Shown: positions 16,959 to 27,682 of the stretch, piece after piece
Numbering within the stretch: position 1 is the stretch's first letter
How the letters are laid out: each line of letters starts with the position of its first letter
Assembly (NCBI RefSeq): GCF_002355155.1
Contig: NZ_AP017369.1
Location: 2,170,001 to 2,234,000, forward strand
Direction: 5' to 3'
Origin: Corynebacterium suranareeae
GTDB taxonomy: Bacteria > Actinomycetota > Actinomycetes > Mycobacteriales > Mycobacteriaceae
DNA: 64,000 bases
Notes under the pieces: model-generated
Databases searched by the model: none
What the model saw: only the letters and a program-made list of their open reading frames with translations
Told to the model about the DNA's origin: nothing
Program-made: the position numbers and the translations under genes

Positions 16959-17630
16959 TTAAGCCTGCTCCCCTTGTTCGTTTTGTTCGCGCTCGCGGCG
17001 GCGAGCAATGCGCGCGCGGCGATCGTCGACAAGCAAAGGATTGCTTTCTGGGCTGCTTTGCTGTTGTTCAAGCAACGCGCGCTGTGTCGCTGCAACGCCG
17101 TCGAGGTCAGGGTTTTCTGCACGCATTTCCGCGATCTCCACTTGGCGGTCACTGCGTGCCAAAATCACTGACGATAATCCCCACACGGCCAAAATTGCAG
17201 CAATAACCCCAAGCATCATGCCTAAATTGACGAAGGTAACTTGGGTGCTGGTGCTGGTTTGGCGCATCCAAATGGCAAACACAGCAAAAACGAGGGTGAC
17301 GCAAGAAAAGATCCATGCAATCCAGGCCATCCAGGTGCGTTTTAGCACCACGGTTCCTAAGGAAAATAGCAACACTCCAATGGTGCCTAGCCAGTAAAAA
17401 CCGTACTCACCAAGGGTAATTCCTGCATCACTTGCAACATCTGACAAGGTGAGAACTTGCCAGCCCATGACCCCGCGGATGTGTGGGAGGAAAAGTGCAA
17501 TGACAAAAAGCACAATTCCTGCGATGAGATACCACTTCTTATCACCAAGCTCGAGAGTTTTTGCGGCATCTTTTTCTAATGCCGCAAGCTCTTTTCCGCT
17601 TAGTTCTTGATCACTCACGTTGTTGTTCAT
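16959..17630 (-). CDS. Four-helix membrane protein, Rv2732c-like
   Basis: 223 residues. Four hydrophobic segments: about 34-52 (YLIAGIVLFVIALFLPHI), 77-97, 103-121 and 133-152; then an Arg/Glu-rich cytoplasmic tail ending in ARRREREQNEQGEQA. Homologues stand next to miaB in mycobacteria. Function unknown. GAGGAG touches the ATG at 17630, so the GTG at 17618 (12 bases from the GAGGAG) is an equally good start. It lies 80 bases downstream of miaB and is probably co-transcribed. Confidence 0.8.
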   Translation of the reverse strand: MNNNVSDQELSGKELAALEKDAAKTLELGDKKWYLIAGIVLFVIALFLPHIRGVMGWQVLTLSDVASDAGITLGEYGFYWLGTIGVLLFSLGTVVLKRTWMAWIAWIFSCVTLVFAVFAIWMRQTSTSTQVTFVNLGMMLGVIAAILAVWGLSSVILARSDRQVEIAEMRAENPDLDGVAATQRALLEQQQSSPESNPLLVDDRRARIARRREREQNEQGEQA

Positions 17631-17710
17631 CTCCTCGTTGGCGCCGATTTGTTGGTGCCGTTTGTCTAACGGACACCTTGGTCGACCCTTTTCATCCTAG
17701 CCTGCAGTTT

Positions 17711-19291
17711 TTAGTTAATGGAGCAGCAGGAAGATTCTGTGGCAGGAGCCACTTTAGGGGCGCCGATTTTTGGCAGACCCAAACCAACACCGATCGGTGC
17801 AGTAGTTGGTACTTGTCCAACTGCGGAGTTATCCCCTGCTTTGGTACGGCGGTGAGTTTCTACCCCGCTATCAGCGATGAGGAAGAATGGCTTTGCTTCA
17901 GTTACCGTGACGGTGACAAAGTCGCCTGGACGGATCTCGCCGTCGATGTTTCCTTCAGGAGCAAAGTGCACGAGGCGTCCATCACGAGCACGACCGCTCA
18001 TGCGTTTAGTGGCATCATTTTTACGCCCACCGCCTGCTTGGACCAACAATTCCACGGTGGAACCAATCAGTTTTTGGTTTTCTTCTTCACAGACCTGCTC
18101 TTGAACAGCCATGAGGCGTTCGTAGCGTTCCTGGACTACTTCTTTTGGTAGCTGGTTTTCGTATTCGGCAGCTGGTGTACCAGGGCGTGGGCTGTATTGG
18201 AACGTATACGCAGAAGTAAAGCGTGCTTTCTTGACAACGTCGAGCGTTGCTTGGAAATCTTCCTCGGTTTCTCCAGGGAATCCGACGATAATATCGGTGG
18301 TGATTGAAGCGTGAGGGATCTTCGCACGAACCTCATCCAAGATGGCAAGGAACTTCTTGGAGCGGTAGGAACGACGCATTTCTTTCAACACTTTGTCTGA
18401 TCCTGACTGCAAAGGCATGTGCAGTTGCGGGCAGATATTAGGTGTCTCTGCCATGGCATCGATGACATCAGAAGTAAATTCCGCTGGGTGTGGGCTGGTA
18501 AACCGAACCCGTTCAAGGCCTTCGATATCGCCACACGCACGCAGCAGCTTGGAAAACGCGCTGCGATCACGCTCTAGTTCAGGATCAACAAAGTTCACGC
18601 CGTAAGCATTGACGTTTTGTCCAAGCAGCGTTACTTCAGTAACCCCTTGATCGACCAGGGCTTGTACTTCAGCCAAGATATCGCCTGGACGGCGGTCTTG
18701 TTCTTTGCCGCGAAGCGAGGGGACGATACAAAATGTGCAGGTGTTGTTGCAGCCAACGGAGACAGAGACCCATCCCGCATACGCCGATTCACGCTTTGCA
18801 GGCAGAACTGAGGGGAACTGCTCTAAGGAATCAACAATTTCCACTTCGGCTTGAGCATTGTGCTCTGCACGCTGGAGCAACGTTGGCAAGGAGCCAATAT
18901 TGTGGGTTCCAAATACAACATCAACCCACGGTGCCTTTTTAACAACGGTGTCTTTATCTTTTTGCGCCAAGCAGCCACCCACGGCAATCTGCATGCCAGG
19001 GTTCTTTTCTTTTACGCTGCGCAGGTTTCCCAAAGTGCCATACAGTCGCATGTCGGCGTTTTCACGCACCGCACAGGTATTAAACACAACAAGATCGGGA
19101 GTTGCGTCCTCTGCGGCGGCAACATATCCGGCCTCTTCAAGCAGTCCGGATAAGCGCTCAGAGTCGTGGACATTCATTTGACAGCCAAAGGTCTTGACCT
19201 CGTAGGTACGAGCAGATCCCTCCGCAGGTGTTGCGTGGGTGGCTTGACCGGGATGTTGATTTGCCTTTACGTGGTTCAATTGCTGCGTCAC
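17711..19291 (-). CDS. miaB: tRNA-2-methylthio-N6-dimethylallyladenosine synthase MiaB
   Basis: A 526-residue radical-SAM methylthiotransferase that adds the 2-methylthio group to i6A37 of tRNA, after MiaA. The auxiliary cluster cysteines are Cys37, Cys73 and Cys107; the radical-SAM CX3CX2C motif is Cys181, Cys185, Cys188 (CNNTCTFC); a TRAM domain lies near residues 400-470. A ~50-residue C-terminal extension ends ESSCCSIN. The start is GTG at 19291; TACAAT lies 8 bases before it and there is no Shine-Dalgarno, so a leaderless message is likely. Confidence 0.96.
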   Translation of the reverse strand: MTQQLNHVKANQHPGQATHATPAEGSARTYEVKTFGCQMNVHDSERLSGLLEEAGYVAAAEDATPDLVVFNTCAVRENADMRLYGTLGNLRSVKEKNPGMQIAVGGCLAQKDKDTVVKKAPWVDVVFGTHNIGSLPTLLQRAEHNAQAEVEIVDSLEQFPSVLPAKRESAYAGWVSVSVGCNNTCTFCIVPSLRGKEQDRRPGDILAEVQALVDQGVTEVTLLGQNVNAYGVNFVDPELERDRSAFSKLLRACGDIEGLERVRFTSPHPAEFTSDVIDAMAETPNICPQLHMPLQSGSDKVLKEMRRSYRSKKFLAILDEVRAKIPHASITTDIIVGFPGETEEDFQATLDVVKKARFTSAYTFQYSPRPGTPAAEYENQLPKEVVQERYERLMAVQEQVCEEENQKLIGSTVELLVQAGGGRKNDATKRMSGRARDGRLVHFAPEGNIDGEIRPGDFVTVTVTEAKPFFLIADSGVETHRRTKAGDNSAVGQVPTTAPIGVGLGLPKIGAPKVAPATESSCCSIN

Positions 19292-19619
19292 GGTTGCTTA
19301 TTGTATCCCTGTTGCGCGAGCTGACATAAACGAGTTTTCCACGTACCTCAATACATCTGCATTCGCTTCTATTTTTCGGATGATTTTTAGTATCTGGGGA
19401 AGGCTTAACTAGATGTAACTTGGCTAAATTCGCACGCTTATTTAACACACAGTATCTATCAATCAATAGGTAAAATTCGGACAAATTCGGGAACTACCCC
19501 CAAGGCTTGCCCCCGATCGACCTGGGAAAATAGTGATAAATGTAGAACTATTTGTTTCAAAATGGACTCATTCACACAATTGCGAACATTCTGGCCACAT
19601 TCTGCTTTATGCTAATCGT
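19292..19619. other. Divergent miaB/gluA intergenic region
   Basis: 328 bases without a gene. It carries the miaB -10 (TACAAT on the minus strand) at its left end and the gluA -10 (TATGCT, 19608-19613) at its right end. Nothing else is recognised. Confidence 0.6.
19608..19613 (+). promoter_or_regulatory. -10 box (TATGCT) of gluA
   Basis: It ends 6 bases before the ATG at 19620 with no Shine-Dalgarno, which implies a leaderless gluABCD transcript and supports that ATG as the start. Confidence 0.6.
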
Positions 19620-20372
<753 letters not shown>

Positions 20373-20477
20373 ACCTTCAATGCACTTTTAGTTCTAAGAA
20401 CCACCTTCTTATCAGCCCGTATATCCGCTGGCTTTCACACAGCGATTGCAACTTTTTACTTAAATTAAGGAGACAAC

Positions 20478-21365
20478 ATGTCTGCAAAGCGTACTTTTAC
20501 CCGTATCGGCGCAATTCTTGGAGCATCCACCCTCGCCGGAGTTACCCTCGTAGCCTGTGGTGATTCCGGAGGCAGCGATGGATTCCTCGCATCTATCGAA
20601 AACGGTTCCGTTAATGTCGGTACCAAATACGATCAGCCTGGTCTTGGTCTTCGAAACCCAGACAACTCCATGAGTGGTCTCGATGTGGATGTTGCTGAGT
20701 ACGTGGTCAACTCCATTGCAGATGACAACGGATGGGATCACCCAACCATTGAATGGCGTGAAACACCATCTGCTCAGCGCGAAACCCTCATCCAAAACGG
20801 TGAGGTAGACATCATCGCGGCAACCTACTCCATTAACGCTGGACGTTCAGAGTCCGTCAACTTCGGTGGCCCCTACCTACTCACCCACCAGGCTTTGCTT
20901 GTTCGCCAAGATGACGAGCGCATCGAAACCCTCGAAGACCTGGACAACGGTTTGATCCTGTGCTCCGTTTCCGGATCCACACCAGCTCAAAAGGTTAAGG
21001 ATGTCCTCCCAGGCGTCCAGCTGCAGGAATATGACACCTACTCTTCCTGTGTTGAAGCACTTTCTCAGGGCAACGTTGATGCACTGACCACCGACGCAAC
21101 CATCCTCTTCGGCTACTCCCAGCAGTACGAAGGTGACTTCCGCGTGGTGGAAATGGAGCAGGACGGCGAGCCATTCACCAACGAATACTATGGCATCGGC
21201 TTGAAGAAGGATGACCAGGAAGGCACTGACGCTATCAACGCCGCACTCGAGCGTATGTACGCAGACGGCACCTTCCAGCGCCTTCTTACTGAGAACCTTG
21301 GTGAAGACTCCGTCGTTGTTGAAGAAGGAACCCCAGGAGATCTTTCCTTCCTCGACGCAAGCTAA
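20478..21365 (+). CDS. gluB: Glutamate-binding lipoprotein GluB
   Basis: 295 residues, family-3 solute-binding protein. The signal peptide ends in the lipobox LVAC (Cys at about residue 27), so it is anchored as a lipoprotein on the outer face of the membrane. Features of amino-acid binding proteins follow (VGTKYDQPGLG, GLDVDVAEYV, EVDIIAATYSIN). AAGGAG precedes the ATG. It lies 105 bases after gluA; a large hairpin follows it and separates it from gluC. Confidence 0.95.
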   Translation: MSAKRTFTRIGAILGASTLAGVTLVACGDSGGSDGFLASIENGSVNVGTKYDQPGLGLRNPDNSMSGLDVDVAEYVVNSIADDNGWDHPTIEWRETPSAQRETLIQNGEVDIIAATYSINAGRSESVNFGGPYLLTHQALLVRQDDERIETLEDLDNGLILCSVSGSTPAQKVKDVLPGVQLQEYDTYSSCVEALSQGNVDALTTDATILFGYSQQYEGDFRVVEMEQDGEPFTNEYYGIGLKKDDQEGTDAINAALERMYADGTFQRLLTENLGEDSVVVEEGTPGDLSFLDAS

Positions 21366-21395
21366 TGTGACGGCTTTAAACAGCCAGCTTCAAAA

Positions 21396-21433
21396 CGTGC
21401 GTGGCGCTTAAAACCCCCAAAGCGCCACGCACG
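21396..21433 (+). terminator. Large hairpin between gluB and gluC
   Basis: 14-bp perfect arms CGTGCGTGGCGCTT (21396-21409) and AAGCGCCACGCACG (21420-21433) with a 10-base loop, followed by ACCCTTTT. It probably causes partial termination or protects the gluAB message, so that binding protein exceeds permease. The role is inference. Confidence 0.8.
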
Positions 21434-21507
21434 ACCCTTTTAGGTTCATCAACTTTCCCATCCTTAAAACATACTTAAAACATCCTTAAAACAAGGAGCA
21501 CCACCAC

Positions 21508-22194
21508 ATGAGCACATTGTGGGCGGATTTGGGTCCGTCGCTACTTTCAGCTTTTTGGGTGACCATCAAACTCACCGTTTTCTCAGCCATCGGCGCGATG
21601 ATTCTCGGTACCATCCTCACAGCTATGAGGGTCTCCCCCGTTAAGATTCTGCGCACCCTATCCACGACGTACATCAATACAGTCAGAAATACCCCACTTA
21701 CTCTTGTGGTGCTATTTTGCTCCTTTGGCCTTTACCAAAACTTAGGTATGACGCTGGCGAGCCGGGAAAGCTCCACATTCTTGATGGACAACAACTTCCG
21801 GTTGGCCGTCCTTGGATTCATTTTGTACACCTCCACGTTCGTGGCTGAATCCTTGCGCTCCGGTATTAATACTGTCCACTTTGGTCAAGCAGAAGCCGCA
21901 CGCTCGTTGGGATTAGGTTTCGGAGACACGTTCCGTTCGATCATTTTCCCTCAGGCTGTACGTGCAGCAATCGTTCCACTTGGCAATACCCTTATCGCAC
22001 TGACCAAGAACACCACCATTGCTTCTGTCATTGGTGTTGGCGAAGCATCATTGCTGATGAAATCGACCATTGAAAATCATGCCAATATGCTCTTCGTAGT
22101 TTTCGCCATCTTCGCCGTTGGATTCATGATTCTCACCCTGCCCATGGGTCTTGGCTTGGGCAAACTCTCTGAGCGTTTGGCGGTGAAGAAATAA
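21508..22194 (+). CDS. gluC: Glutamate ABC transporter permease GluC
   Basis: 228 residues with about five membrane helices. The EAA loop that docks the ATPase is visible ([27 protein letters not shown], about residues 130-157). AAGGAG is placed well before the ATG. The TAA shares its last base with the gluD ATG, so the two permease subunits are translationally coupled. Confidence 0.95.
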   Translation: MSTLWADLGPSLLSAFWVTIKLTVFSAIGAMILGTILTAMRVSPVKILRTLSTTYINTVRNTPLTLVVLFCSFGLYQNLGMTLASRESSTFLMDNNFRLAVLGFILYTSTFVAESLRSGINTVHFGQAEAARSLGLGFGDTFRSIIFPQAVRAAIVPLGNTLIALTKNTTIASVIGVGEASLLMKSTIENHANMLFVVFAIFAVGFMILTLPMGLGLGKLSERLAVKK

Positions 22195-23141
22195 TGGCTA
22201 ATACAGTTCGCGCAACAGTTCTCTACGATGCACCTGGACCTAAAGGTCGTCGCTTCAACCTAATCATCACGATCGTTACCGTGATTGCTGGTTTGGCAGT
22301 TCTATTTTGGGTTGGTTCGATCCTTTCGGAAAACGGTCAGCTTGATGCCAACAAGTGGACTCCATTTATCAACTCCCAAACCTGGACCACCTACATCCTT
22401 CCCGGTTTGTGGGGCACACTGAAATCAGCAGTGTTCTCCGTGATCTTGGCACTGGTCATGGGTACCGCGCTGGGTCTTGGGCGTATCTCTGAGATCCGGG
22501 TGCTGCGCTGGTTCTGCGCCATCATCATTGAGACTTTCCGAGCGATCCCCGTTCTGATTCTCATGATTTTTGCTTATCAGATGTTCGCACAATACAACAT
22601 CGTGCCGTCACGCCAACTGGCATTCGCCGCCGTCGTTTTCGGTCTGACTATGTATAACGGTTCCGTGATTGCAGAGATTTTGCGTTCAGGCATTGCTTCT
22701 TTGCCTAAAGGCCAACGGGAAGCAGCTATCGCATTGGGTATGTCTTCTAGGCAAACCACCTGGTCGATTCTTCTGCCACAGGCTGTGGCTGCGATGCTCC
22801 CGGCGCTGATTTCTCAGATGGTTATTGCACTGAAGGACTCTGCACTTGGTTACCAGATCGGCTACATCGAAGTTGTTCGTTCCGGTATTCAGTCCGCCTC
22901 TGTCAACCGCAACTACCTAGCTGCACTGTTCGTTGTTGCGTTGATTATGATCCTTCTGAACTTCTCACTTACCGCATTAGCATCACGCATCGAACGCCAA
23001 TTGCGCGCAGGTAGAGCAAGAAGGAATATCGTGGCGAAGGTTCCTGAACAGCCTGATCAGGGCCTAGATACCAAGGACAACGTCAACATTGACTGGCAGG
23101 ATCCCGATTATAAGGATCTCAAAACCCCTGGAGTTCAATAA
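22194..23141 (+). CDS. gluD: Glutamate ABC transporter permease GluD
   Basis: 315 residues in this reading, longer than the 273 of common database entries because it starts at the ATG overlapping the gluC stop. Membrane segments begin at about residue 27; the EAA loop is [29 protein letters not shown] hydrophilic tail (~45 residues) follows the last helix. It is the last gene of the operon; a strong terminator follows. Confidence 0.93.
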   Translation: MANTVRATVLYDAPGPKGRRFNLIITIVTVIAGLAVLFWVGSILSENGQLDANKWTPFINSQTWTTYILPGLWGTLKSAVFSVILALVMGTALGLGRISEIRVLRWFCAIIIETFRAIPVLILMIFAYQMFAQYNIVPSRQLAFAAVVFGLTMYNGSVIAEILRSGIASLPKGQREAAIALGMSSRQTTWSILLPQAVAAMLPALISQMVIALKDSALGYQIGYIEVVRSGIQSASVNRNYLAALFVVALIMILLNFSLTALASRIERQLRAGRARRNIVAKVPEQPDQGLDTKDNVNIDWQDPDYKDLKTPGVQ

Positions 23142-23154
23142 CCCCAAAGCCTCT

Positions 23155-23179
23155 ACCCCGGATATTTCCTATCCGGGGT
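23155..23179. terminator. Shared terminator of gluD and recX
   Basis: 10-bp perfect arms ACCCCGGATA / TATCCGGGGT (23155-23164, 23170-23179). It sits directly at the recX stop (23180) and 13 bases after the gluD stop, between converging genes. Confidence 0.8.
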
Positions 23180-23779
23180 TTAGCTTTTCAAATCTTCGAT
23201 TCGTTCATCAAGCGCCTCTCGCGCAAGATCCATCGACATCCCCGCCGGAAACCCTCGACGCGCCAGCGCACCAACCACACGTCGAAGCGCCTTGTCATAA
23301 TCCGCACGGTCCTGCGGAATCTTCTTTTCCGACCGCGCTTTCTTTACAGCCACCGCACGCGCTGTGTCCCGCTCATCGGCGCTGTCGATTTGCTCCAGGG
23401 CCGCAGCACGAATTTGCTTATCGACGCCTTTTTCCTGCAGTTCGCGGTCCAGCGCACGCGAAGACTTACCTCGCCTAGCAGCGCGTTGCCGAACCCATTC
23501 AGTGGCGAAAGCTTCATCATCAAGCAGTTTGGACCTGGTGAGATCTTCAATGACCTCACTGATGATGTCATCTTCAAACTCCAGAGCTTTAAGCCGGTTG
23601 CTCAGTTCATTAACTGATCGTGCGCGCTGATCTAGCAGTAGTAAAGCACGTCTGCGTACGGCTGCTTTCTTTTCTTCTTTTTCGTGATCAAAGAAGTCTG
23701 ATTCGCCCCGTGCATGAGCTCGTTCAAAGTTGTCGAGTGCTTTTTTAAGTTTTTCAATCTTCTCTGCTTGGGAGTTCAT
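23180..23779 (-). CDS. recX: Regulatory protein RecX
   Basis: 199 residues from the ATG at 23779 (a GTG six codons earlier has no ribosome-binding site; GAAGGG lies 10 bases before the ATG). RecX binds RecA filaments and inhibits them. It shows the repeated three-helix units of the family ([59 protein letters not shown] pattern, about residues 45-110). It is downstream of recA, separated by a hairpin terminator that would lower its expression relative to recA. Confidence 0.92.
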   Translation of the reverse strand: MNSQAEKIEKLKKALDNFERAHARGESDFFDHEKEEKKAAVRRRALLLLDQRARSVNELSNRLKALEFEDDIISEVIEDLTRSKLLDDEAFATEWVRQRAARRGKSSRALDRELQEKGVDKQIRAAALEQIDSADERDTARAVAVKKARSEKKIPQDRADYDKALRRVVGALARRGFPAGMSMDLAREALDERIEDLKS

Positions 23780-23802
23780 CACCGTTGTGCCCTTCACTTA
23801 AA

Positions 23803-23851
23803 AAAGCAGGAACAAGCCACCTGGTTTAAGTGTGTGGATTGTTCCTGCTTT
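23803..23851 (-). terminator. Hairpin terminator between recA and recX
   Basis: 13-bp perfect arms AAAGCAGGAACAA (23803-23815) and TTGTTCCTGCTTT (23839-23851), followed on the minus strand by a T run. Readthrough would give low-level recX. Confidence 0.85.
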
Positions 23852-23865
23852 GCTCAAACGAGTGC

Positions 23866-24984
23866 TTAGTCTTCGCCGTCTGCCTCATCATCGAAGTCAA
23901 CGTTTGGCACAAGTTCTACTGGGTCATCAGTAAGTTCATCTGATACTGCAGCGTATTTACCCACTCCCAGCTTCTTGAAGATCTTGTCTTCGAGTTCATC
24001 AGTAAGATCAGGATTTTCCTTGAGGGAAAGACGAACCTTTTCTTTACCTTGTCCAAGCTGATCGCCTTCATAGGTAAACCATGAACCGGACTTCTTTACA
24101 ATGCCGTTGTCTACAGCCAGGTCAATCACGGAGGATTCACGGGAAATGCCTTCGCCATACATGATGTCGAATTCAGCGATCTTAAACGGTGGAGACACCT
24201 TGTTCTTGACGACCTTCAAACGGGTGCGGTTACCAATGGCATCCTGCCCATCCTTCAATGTCTGGATTCGGCGAATATCACAACGAACAGATGCGTAGAA
24301 TTTCAGAGCTTTACCACCGGTGGTGGTTTCTGGGGATCCGAACATCACGCCGATCTTTTCACGCAGCTGGTTAATAAAGATCGCGGTGGTGCCTGAGTTA
24401 TACAGTGCGCCAGTCATCTTTCGAAGCGCCTGGCTCATCAGACGTGCTTGAAGACCGACATGGCTGTCACCCATTTCGCCTTCAATTTCAGCCTTTGGTG
24501 TCAGTGCTGCCACGGAGTCAATCACGATGATGTCGATTGCGCCGGAACGAACCAACATGTCAGCGATTTCCAATGCTTGCTCACCTGTATCTGGCTGTGA
24601 CACCAACAGCGCATCAGTATCCACCCCCAGCTTGCGGGCATAATCTGGATCCAAAGCGTGCTCGGCGTCAATGAATGCAGCAATACCACCGGCTTTTTGC
24701 GCTTGAGCAATAGCGTGCAGCGCAACAGTGGTCTTACCTGATGATTCTGGGCCATAAACCTCAACGATTCGACCACGTGGGAACCCGCCAATTCCCAGTG
24801 CGATATCAATAGCTGTATTTCCCGATGAGATGGTTTGAATCGGTGGACGATTCTCATCACCTAGACGCATAACAGCGCCCTTACCGAAATCCTTTTCAAT
24901 CAACGCTAGAGCGGCATCAAGTGCCTTCTGGCGGTCATCACCTTTAACAGCACTCGCTTTTGATGTTGTCTTCTTTGCAGCCAT
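23866..24984 (-). CDS. recA: Recombinase RecA
   Basis: 372 residues. An ATP-dependent strand-exchange protein and co-protease for LexA cleavage. Walker [10 protein letters not shown] is at residues 78-86, with the IDAEHALD and [29 protein letters not shown] segments characteristic of RecA; no intein. The acidic C-terminus ends [15 protein letters not shown] lies before the ATG. An SOS box with a -10 is found about 220 bases upstream, giving a leader of roughly 200 bases. Confidence 0.98.
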   Translation of the reverse strand: MAAKKTTSKASAVKGDDRQKALDAALALIEKDFGKGAVMRLGDENRPPIQTISSGNTAIDIALGIGGFPRGRIVEVYGPESSGKTTVALHAIAQAQKAGGIAAFIDAEHALDPDYARKLGVDTDALLVSQPDTGEQALEIADMLVRSGAIDIIVIDSVAALTPKAEIEGEMGDSHVGLQARLMSQALRKMTGALYNSGTTAIFINQLREKIGVMFGSPETTTGGKALKFYASVRCDIRRIQTLKDGQDAIGNRTRLKVVKNKVSPPFKIAEFDIMYGEGISRESSVIDLAVDNGIVKKSGSWFTYEGDQLGQGKEKVRLSLKENPDLTDELEDKIFKKLGVGKYAAVSDELTDDPVELVPNVDFDDEADGED

Positions 24985-25198
24985 TTTAATTCCTCTTAAT
25001 TTTTAATCGTTGGGTGGATGAAAATTCCTACGGTTGCATCACTTCAGCGCTGATGAATCCAGCACCGTAGTAATACCCCCTACTTAGTTAGACTTGAAGT
25101 TTCCGGATTTGGATCCCGATTTTTCCGTATTTTCATCTGTTCTTTAGTTGATGCCCGTTACTGTAGTTGAACCCTGAGACATAACCTGTTTAAAAAGC

Positions 25199-25221
25199 AG
25201 TATACACGCACAACTGTTCGA
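25199..25221 (-). promoter_or_regulatory. recA promoter with LexA (SOS) box
   Basis: On the minus strand TCGAACAGTTGTGCGT (25221-25206) matches 14 of 16 positions of the C. glutamicum LexA consensus TcGAAcAnnTGTtCGA as I recall it, and TATACT (25204-25199) directly follows as -10. LexA bound here would block RNA polymerase. Confidence 0.7.
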
Positions 25222-25255
25222 AATTCGAATTTTATCGGGTTGGACTTCAACCCCA

Positions 25256-25471
25256 TTAAAACCGAGGCTCATCCCTACCTAGTCGACGCTCCTCGGGGAC
25301 ACTGAAATCAATGCACAATTGTTCCCATACATCACGCAGATCAACCCCAGTATCCACCGCAATATCTGCAGTTACACCCAGAGCACCAATCACGTGCGAG
25401 TGTGCAATCCATTCCCCTTTGGCTTCGCCGAATTCATCTTCAACGAGTTGTCGAAACTCCGATAAACGCAT
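25256..25471 (-). CDS. DUF3046 protein
   Basis: 71 residues beginning MRLSEFRQLVEDEFG and containing the conserved HSHVIGALG.TA and GVDLRDVWEQLC motifs of DUF3046, a small actinobacterial family regularly encoded next to recA (Rv2738c in Mycobacterium). Function unknown. The ATG at 25471 is chosen because TATTAT lies 7 bases upstream (leaderless); a longer frame up to 25618 has no support. Confidence 0.85.
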   Translation of the reverse strand: MRLSEFRQLVEDEFGEAKGEWIAHSHVIGALGVTADIAVDTGVDLRDVWEQLCIDFSVPEERRLGRDEPRF

Positions 25472-25636
25472 GGAGACGATAATACAGTGCATATGAGTCA
25501 GTGGACATCTTCCATCAACGCTTTCAAATTCGAACGTCGCCGCATATTCCTGGTACCACAACCCATCTCGACCAATACTAAAAGCCACCAAACAATAACC
25601 CAGGTGAACGCTGTTCAAAACCGTAGACTTGCTTGT

Positions 25637-25649
25637 TGAACACTGTTCA
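25637..25649. promoter_or_regulatory. BioQ operator in the bioY promoter
   Basis: Perfect palindrome TGAAC-ACT-GTTCA, the motif described for the biotin-pathway repressor BioQ in C. glutamicum. It lies just upstream of the -10 box TATGAT (25654-25659), between -35 and -10, so binding blocks transcription of bioYMN. Confidence 0.85.
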
Positions 25650-25653
25650 GGTG

Positions 25654-25659
25654 TATGAT
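25654..25659 (+). promoter_or_regulatory. -10 box (TATGAT) of bioYMN
   Basis: It ends 6 bases before the bioY ATG (25666), with TTGCTT as a possible -35 at 25629-25634. No Shine-Dalgarno is present: a leaderless transcript. Confidence 0.7.
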
Positions 25660-25665
25660 TCTTCC

Positions 25666-26271
25666 ATGCCTACATCCTCTACTCCTGCAGCTGTGACACC
25701 ACAGAAGAAGCAGTCTTCACGCAAACAACTTCAAGACGTCGCGCTGATTGCGGTTTTTGCAGCACTGATCATTGTGCTTGCATTTGTCTCCATTCCCGTC
25801 GGCACAGCAGGTGTGCCCATTGTTTTACAAAACGCATCCATCGTATTGGCAGGTTTAGTCCTTGGCGGTCGTCGTGGTTTCCTCACCGCCCTGTTGTTTT
25901 TGGCACTGGGATTAATTGGCCTACCTGTCCTCGCAGGTGGACGCACCACCTTGGCTGCCCTCGCGGGACCTACAGCCGGTTACATTGTGGGTTACCTTAT
26001 TTCACCACTTGTCGCAGGCCTTATCGCCTATCTAGCACCTAAAAAGCGTGGCGCAGGAATGTTCATCGTCTTGGGTCTTGCTGGTATCGCAGGTCTAATC
26101 ACCCAATACGCCAGTGGCATCGTGGGTCTTGTGCTTCGCGCAGGTCTAAGCTTTAGTGAAGCAACACTCGCCCAAGGAGCCTTTGTGCTGCCAGACTTGG
26201 CCAAGATCGCAGTCATGATTGTGATCGCCGCCGGAGTTCATGTGGCATTCCCTGATATCCGTAAGAAATAG
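25666..26271 (+). CDS. bioY: Biotin transporter substrate-binding subunit BioY
   Basis: 201 residues; the S-component of the ECF-type biotin transporter. About six membrane helices; the VPIVLQNASIVLAGLVLGGRRG segment and GRTTLAALAGPTAGYIVGY are BioY motifs. The start is ATG 25666, leaderless behind TATGAT; an upstream TTG-initiated frame would cover the operator and is rejected. The organism's biotin dependence (known for C. glutamicum, a biotin auxotroph) fits an operator-controlled uptake system. Confidence 0.96.
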   Translation: MPTSSTPAAVTPQKKQSSRKQLQDVALIAVFAALIIVLAFVSIPVGTAGVPIVLQNASIVLAGLVLGGRRGFLTALLFLALGLIGLPVLAGGRTTLAALAGPTAGYIVGYLISPLVAGLIAYLAPKKRGAGMFIVLGLAGIAGLITQYASGIVGLVLRAGLSFSEATLAQGAFVLPDLAKIAVMIVIAAGVHVAFPDIRKK

Positions 26272-26303
26272 ATTCATCCCATTTTTCCTAAGAATTGCAG
26301 TTC

Positions 26304-26996
26304 ATGTCCGAGATCATTTTTGACAACACCGAAGTACGCTACGATGACACGATCGTCTTAGAGCCTCTATCGTTAAGGCTGACTGAACAACGCATTGGCG
26401 TGATCGGGGCAAATGGCGGTGGAAAATCTACGCTCATCAGAATGATCAATGGTCTCGGTGAACCAACCACAGGGCGTGTTCTGGTTGATGGCCTTGATGT
26501 GGCACGTTCGGGACGGGACGTACGAAAAAAGGTTGGTTTTGTCTTCTCAGATGCTGAAAACCAGATCGTGATGCCCACTGTGCGTGAAGATATTGCTTTT
26601 TCTTTACGCCGACACAAAATGCCACGCGCTGAAAAAGCACACCGCGTTGATGAGATGATGGCGCGGTTTAACTTAAGCGACCACGCCGATCAATCACCAC
26701 ACACCCTATCCGGTGGTCAAAAGCAGCTATTGGCTCTGGCAGCCGTATTGATTCTAGAACCCGAAGTAATCATCGCGGACGAGCCCACTACCCTGCTTGA
26801 TCTGCGCAATAGGCTGGTGATCAAAGAGGTGTTTAGCAAGCTCGAACAACAATTGATTGTCGTGAGCCATGACTTGGATTTCCTTAGTGATTTCGAGCGA
26901 GTTATTTGCATCGACGATCATAAGATCGCGGCCGATGGTCTCCCTCAGGAAGTCATGGATTTTTATGTTTCACTCATGAGGGAACCTGCGAAATGA
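26304..26996 (+). CDS. bioM: Biotin ECF transporter ATPase BioM
   Basis: 230 residues; a CbiO/EcfA-like ATPase. Walker A GANGGGKST is at residues 35-43, with signature LSGGQKQLLALAAVL and Walker B VIIADEPTTLLD; a Q-loop lies in the SDAENQIVMPTVREDIAF stretch. The ATG at 26304 is preferred over an upstream TTG. It is coupled to bioN by an ATGA overlap. Confidence 0.95.
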   Translation: MSEIIFDNTEVRYDDTIVLEPLSLRLTEQRIGVIGANGGGKSTLIRMINGLGEPTTGRVLVDGLDVARSGRDVRKKVGFVFSDAENQIVMPTVREDIAFSLRRHKMPRAEKAHRVDEMMARFNLSDHADQSPHTLSGGQKQLLALAAVLILEPEVIIADEPTTLLDLRNRLVIKEVFSKLEQQLIVVSHDLDFLSDFERVICIDDHKIAADGLPQEVMDFYVSLMREPAK

Positions 26997-27604
26997 ACAG
27001 TATTCCTTTAGGTTTTTACGTCGACAAGCAAACCGTCGTTCATTCTTTTCCTGCCTTGTGGAAATTCCCTGTCCTGCTTATTTTCATCATCGGTGGTTCG
27101 ATTGCAGCATCCACCCCGATTCATGGGCTGATTTTGGTGGGAATTGCTGTGGTGTTTTATGTCCTGGCAAAAATTCCGCTGAAAGTCGCATGGGATCAGT
27201 GTTGGCCGGTGCTGCCGATTTTGCTTCTGCTTGGCGCATTTCAGTGGTGGCAGCGCGGTTTTGATTTCGCAGCAACCACGGTTCTCACGCTGTTTTCTGC
27301 GGTGATGGCTGCCATGTTGCTGACACTGACTACCCGACTTGAGGCGCTGATGGATGCCGTTGAGCGGATGTTGCAGCCATTTTCACGTTTTGGGCTACCG
27401 GTTGAAACCATCACGCTTGCAATCTCTTTAACAATTCGGCTTATTCCACTACAGCTTGCGACAGTTAGGGAAGTTCTTGATGCTCGTAAAGCTCGCGGAG
27501 CTGGATTTTCCATTGCAGCATTCGGAACACCAGTGTTAATCAGATCAATTAAACGGGCACGCAATATCGGCGATGCGCTTCTAGCCCGTGGCGCTGGGGA
27601 TTAA
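26993..27604 (+). CDS. bioN: Biotin ECF transporter transmembrane subunit BioN
   Basis: 203 residues; the T-component (CbiQ/EcfT type). Four to five membrane helices, and the coupling motifs with ARG signatures (DARKARGAG, near residue 165, and LLARGAGD at the end) that contact the ATPase are visible. It completes the BioYMN importer. A very strong terminator follows. Confidence 0.95.
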   Translation: MNSIPLGFYVDKQTVVHSFPALWKFPVLLIFIIGGSIAASTPIHGLILVGIAVVFYVLAKIPLKVAWDQCWPVLPILLLLGAFQWWQRGFDFAATTVLTLFSAVMAAMLLTLTTRLEALMDAVERMLQPFSRFGLPVETITLAISLTIRLIPLQLATVREVLDARKARGAGFSIAAFGTPVLIRSIKRARNIGDALLARGAGD

Positions 27605-27623
27605 CTTTTTACATAGCAAACAC

Positions 27624-27667
27624 AAAGCGGGGCTCGTACTTTTTTAAGAAAGTACGAGCCCCGCTTT
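27624..27667. terminator. Bidirectional terminator between bioN and pspA-like gene
   Basis: 19-bp perfect arms (27624-27642 with 27649-27667) around a six-base loop; A and T runs at both ends allow it to work for both converging transcripts. Confidence 0.95.
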
Positions 27668-27682
27668 TAGTTGCTTAACAGT

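Noticed and set aside
19533..19619. Longer start for gluA at 19533
   Set aside because: The extension covers the -10 region; a leaderless ATG at 19620 or the internal one at 19644 is supported by family length.
25633..25665. Upstream TTG start for bioY
   Set aside because: It would place the BioQ operator and -10 box inside the coding region.
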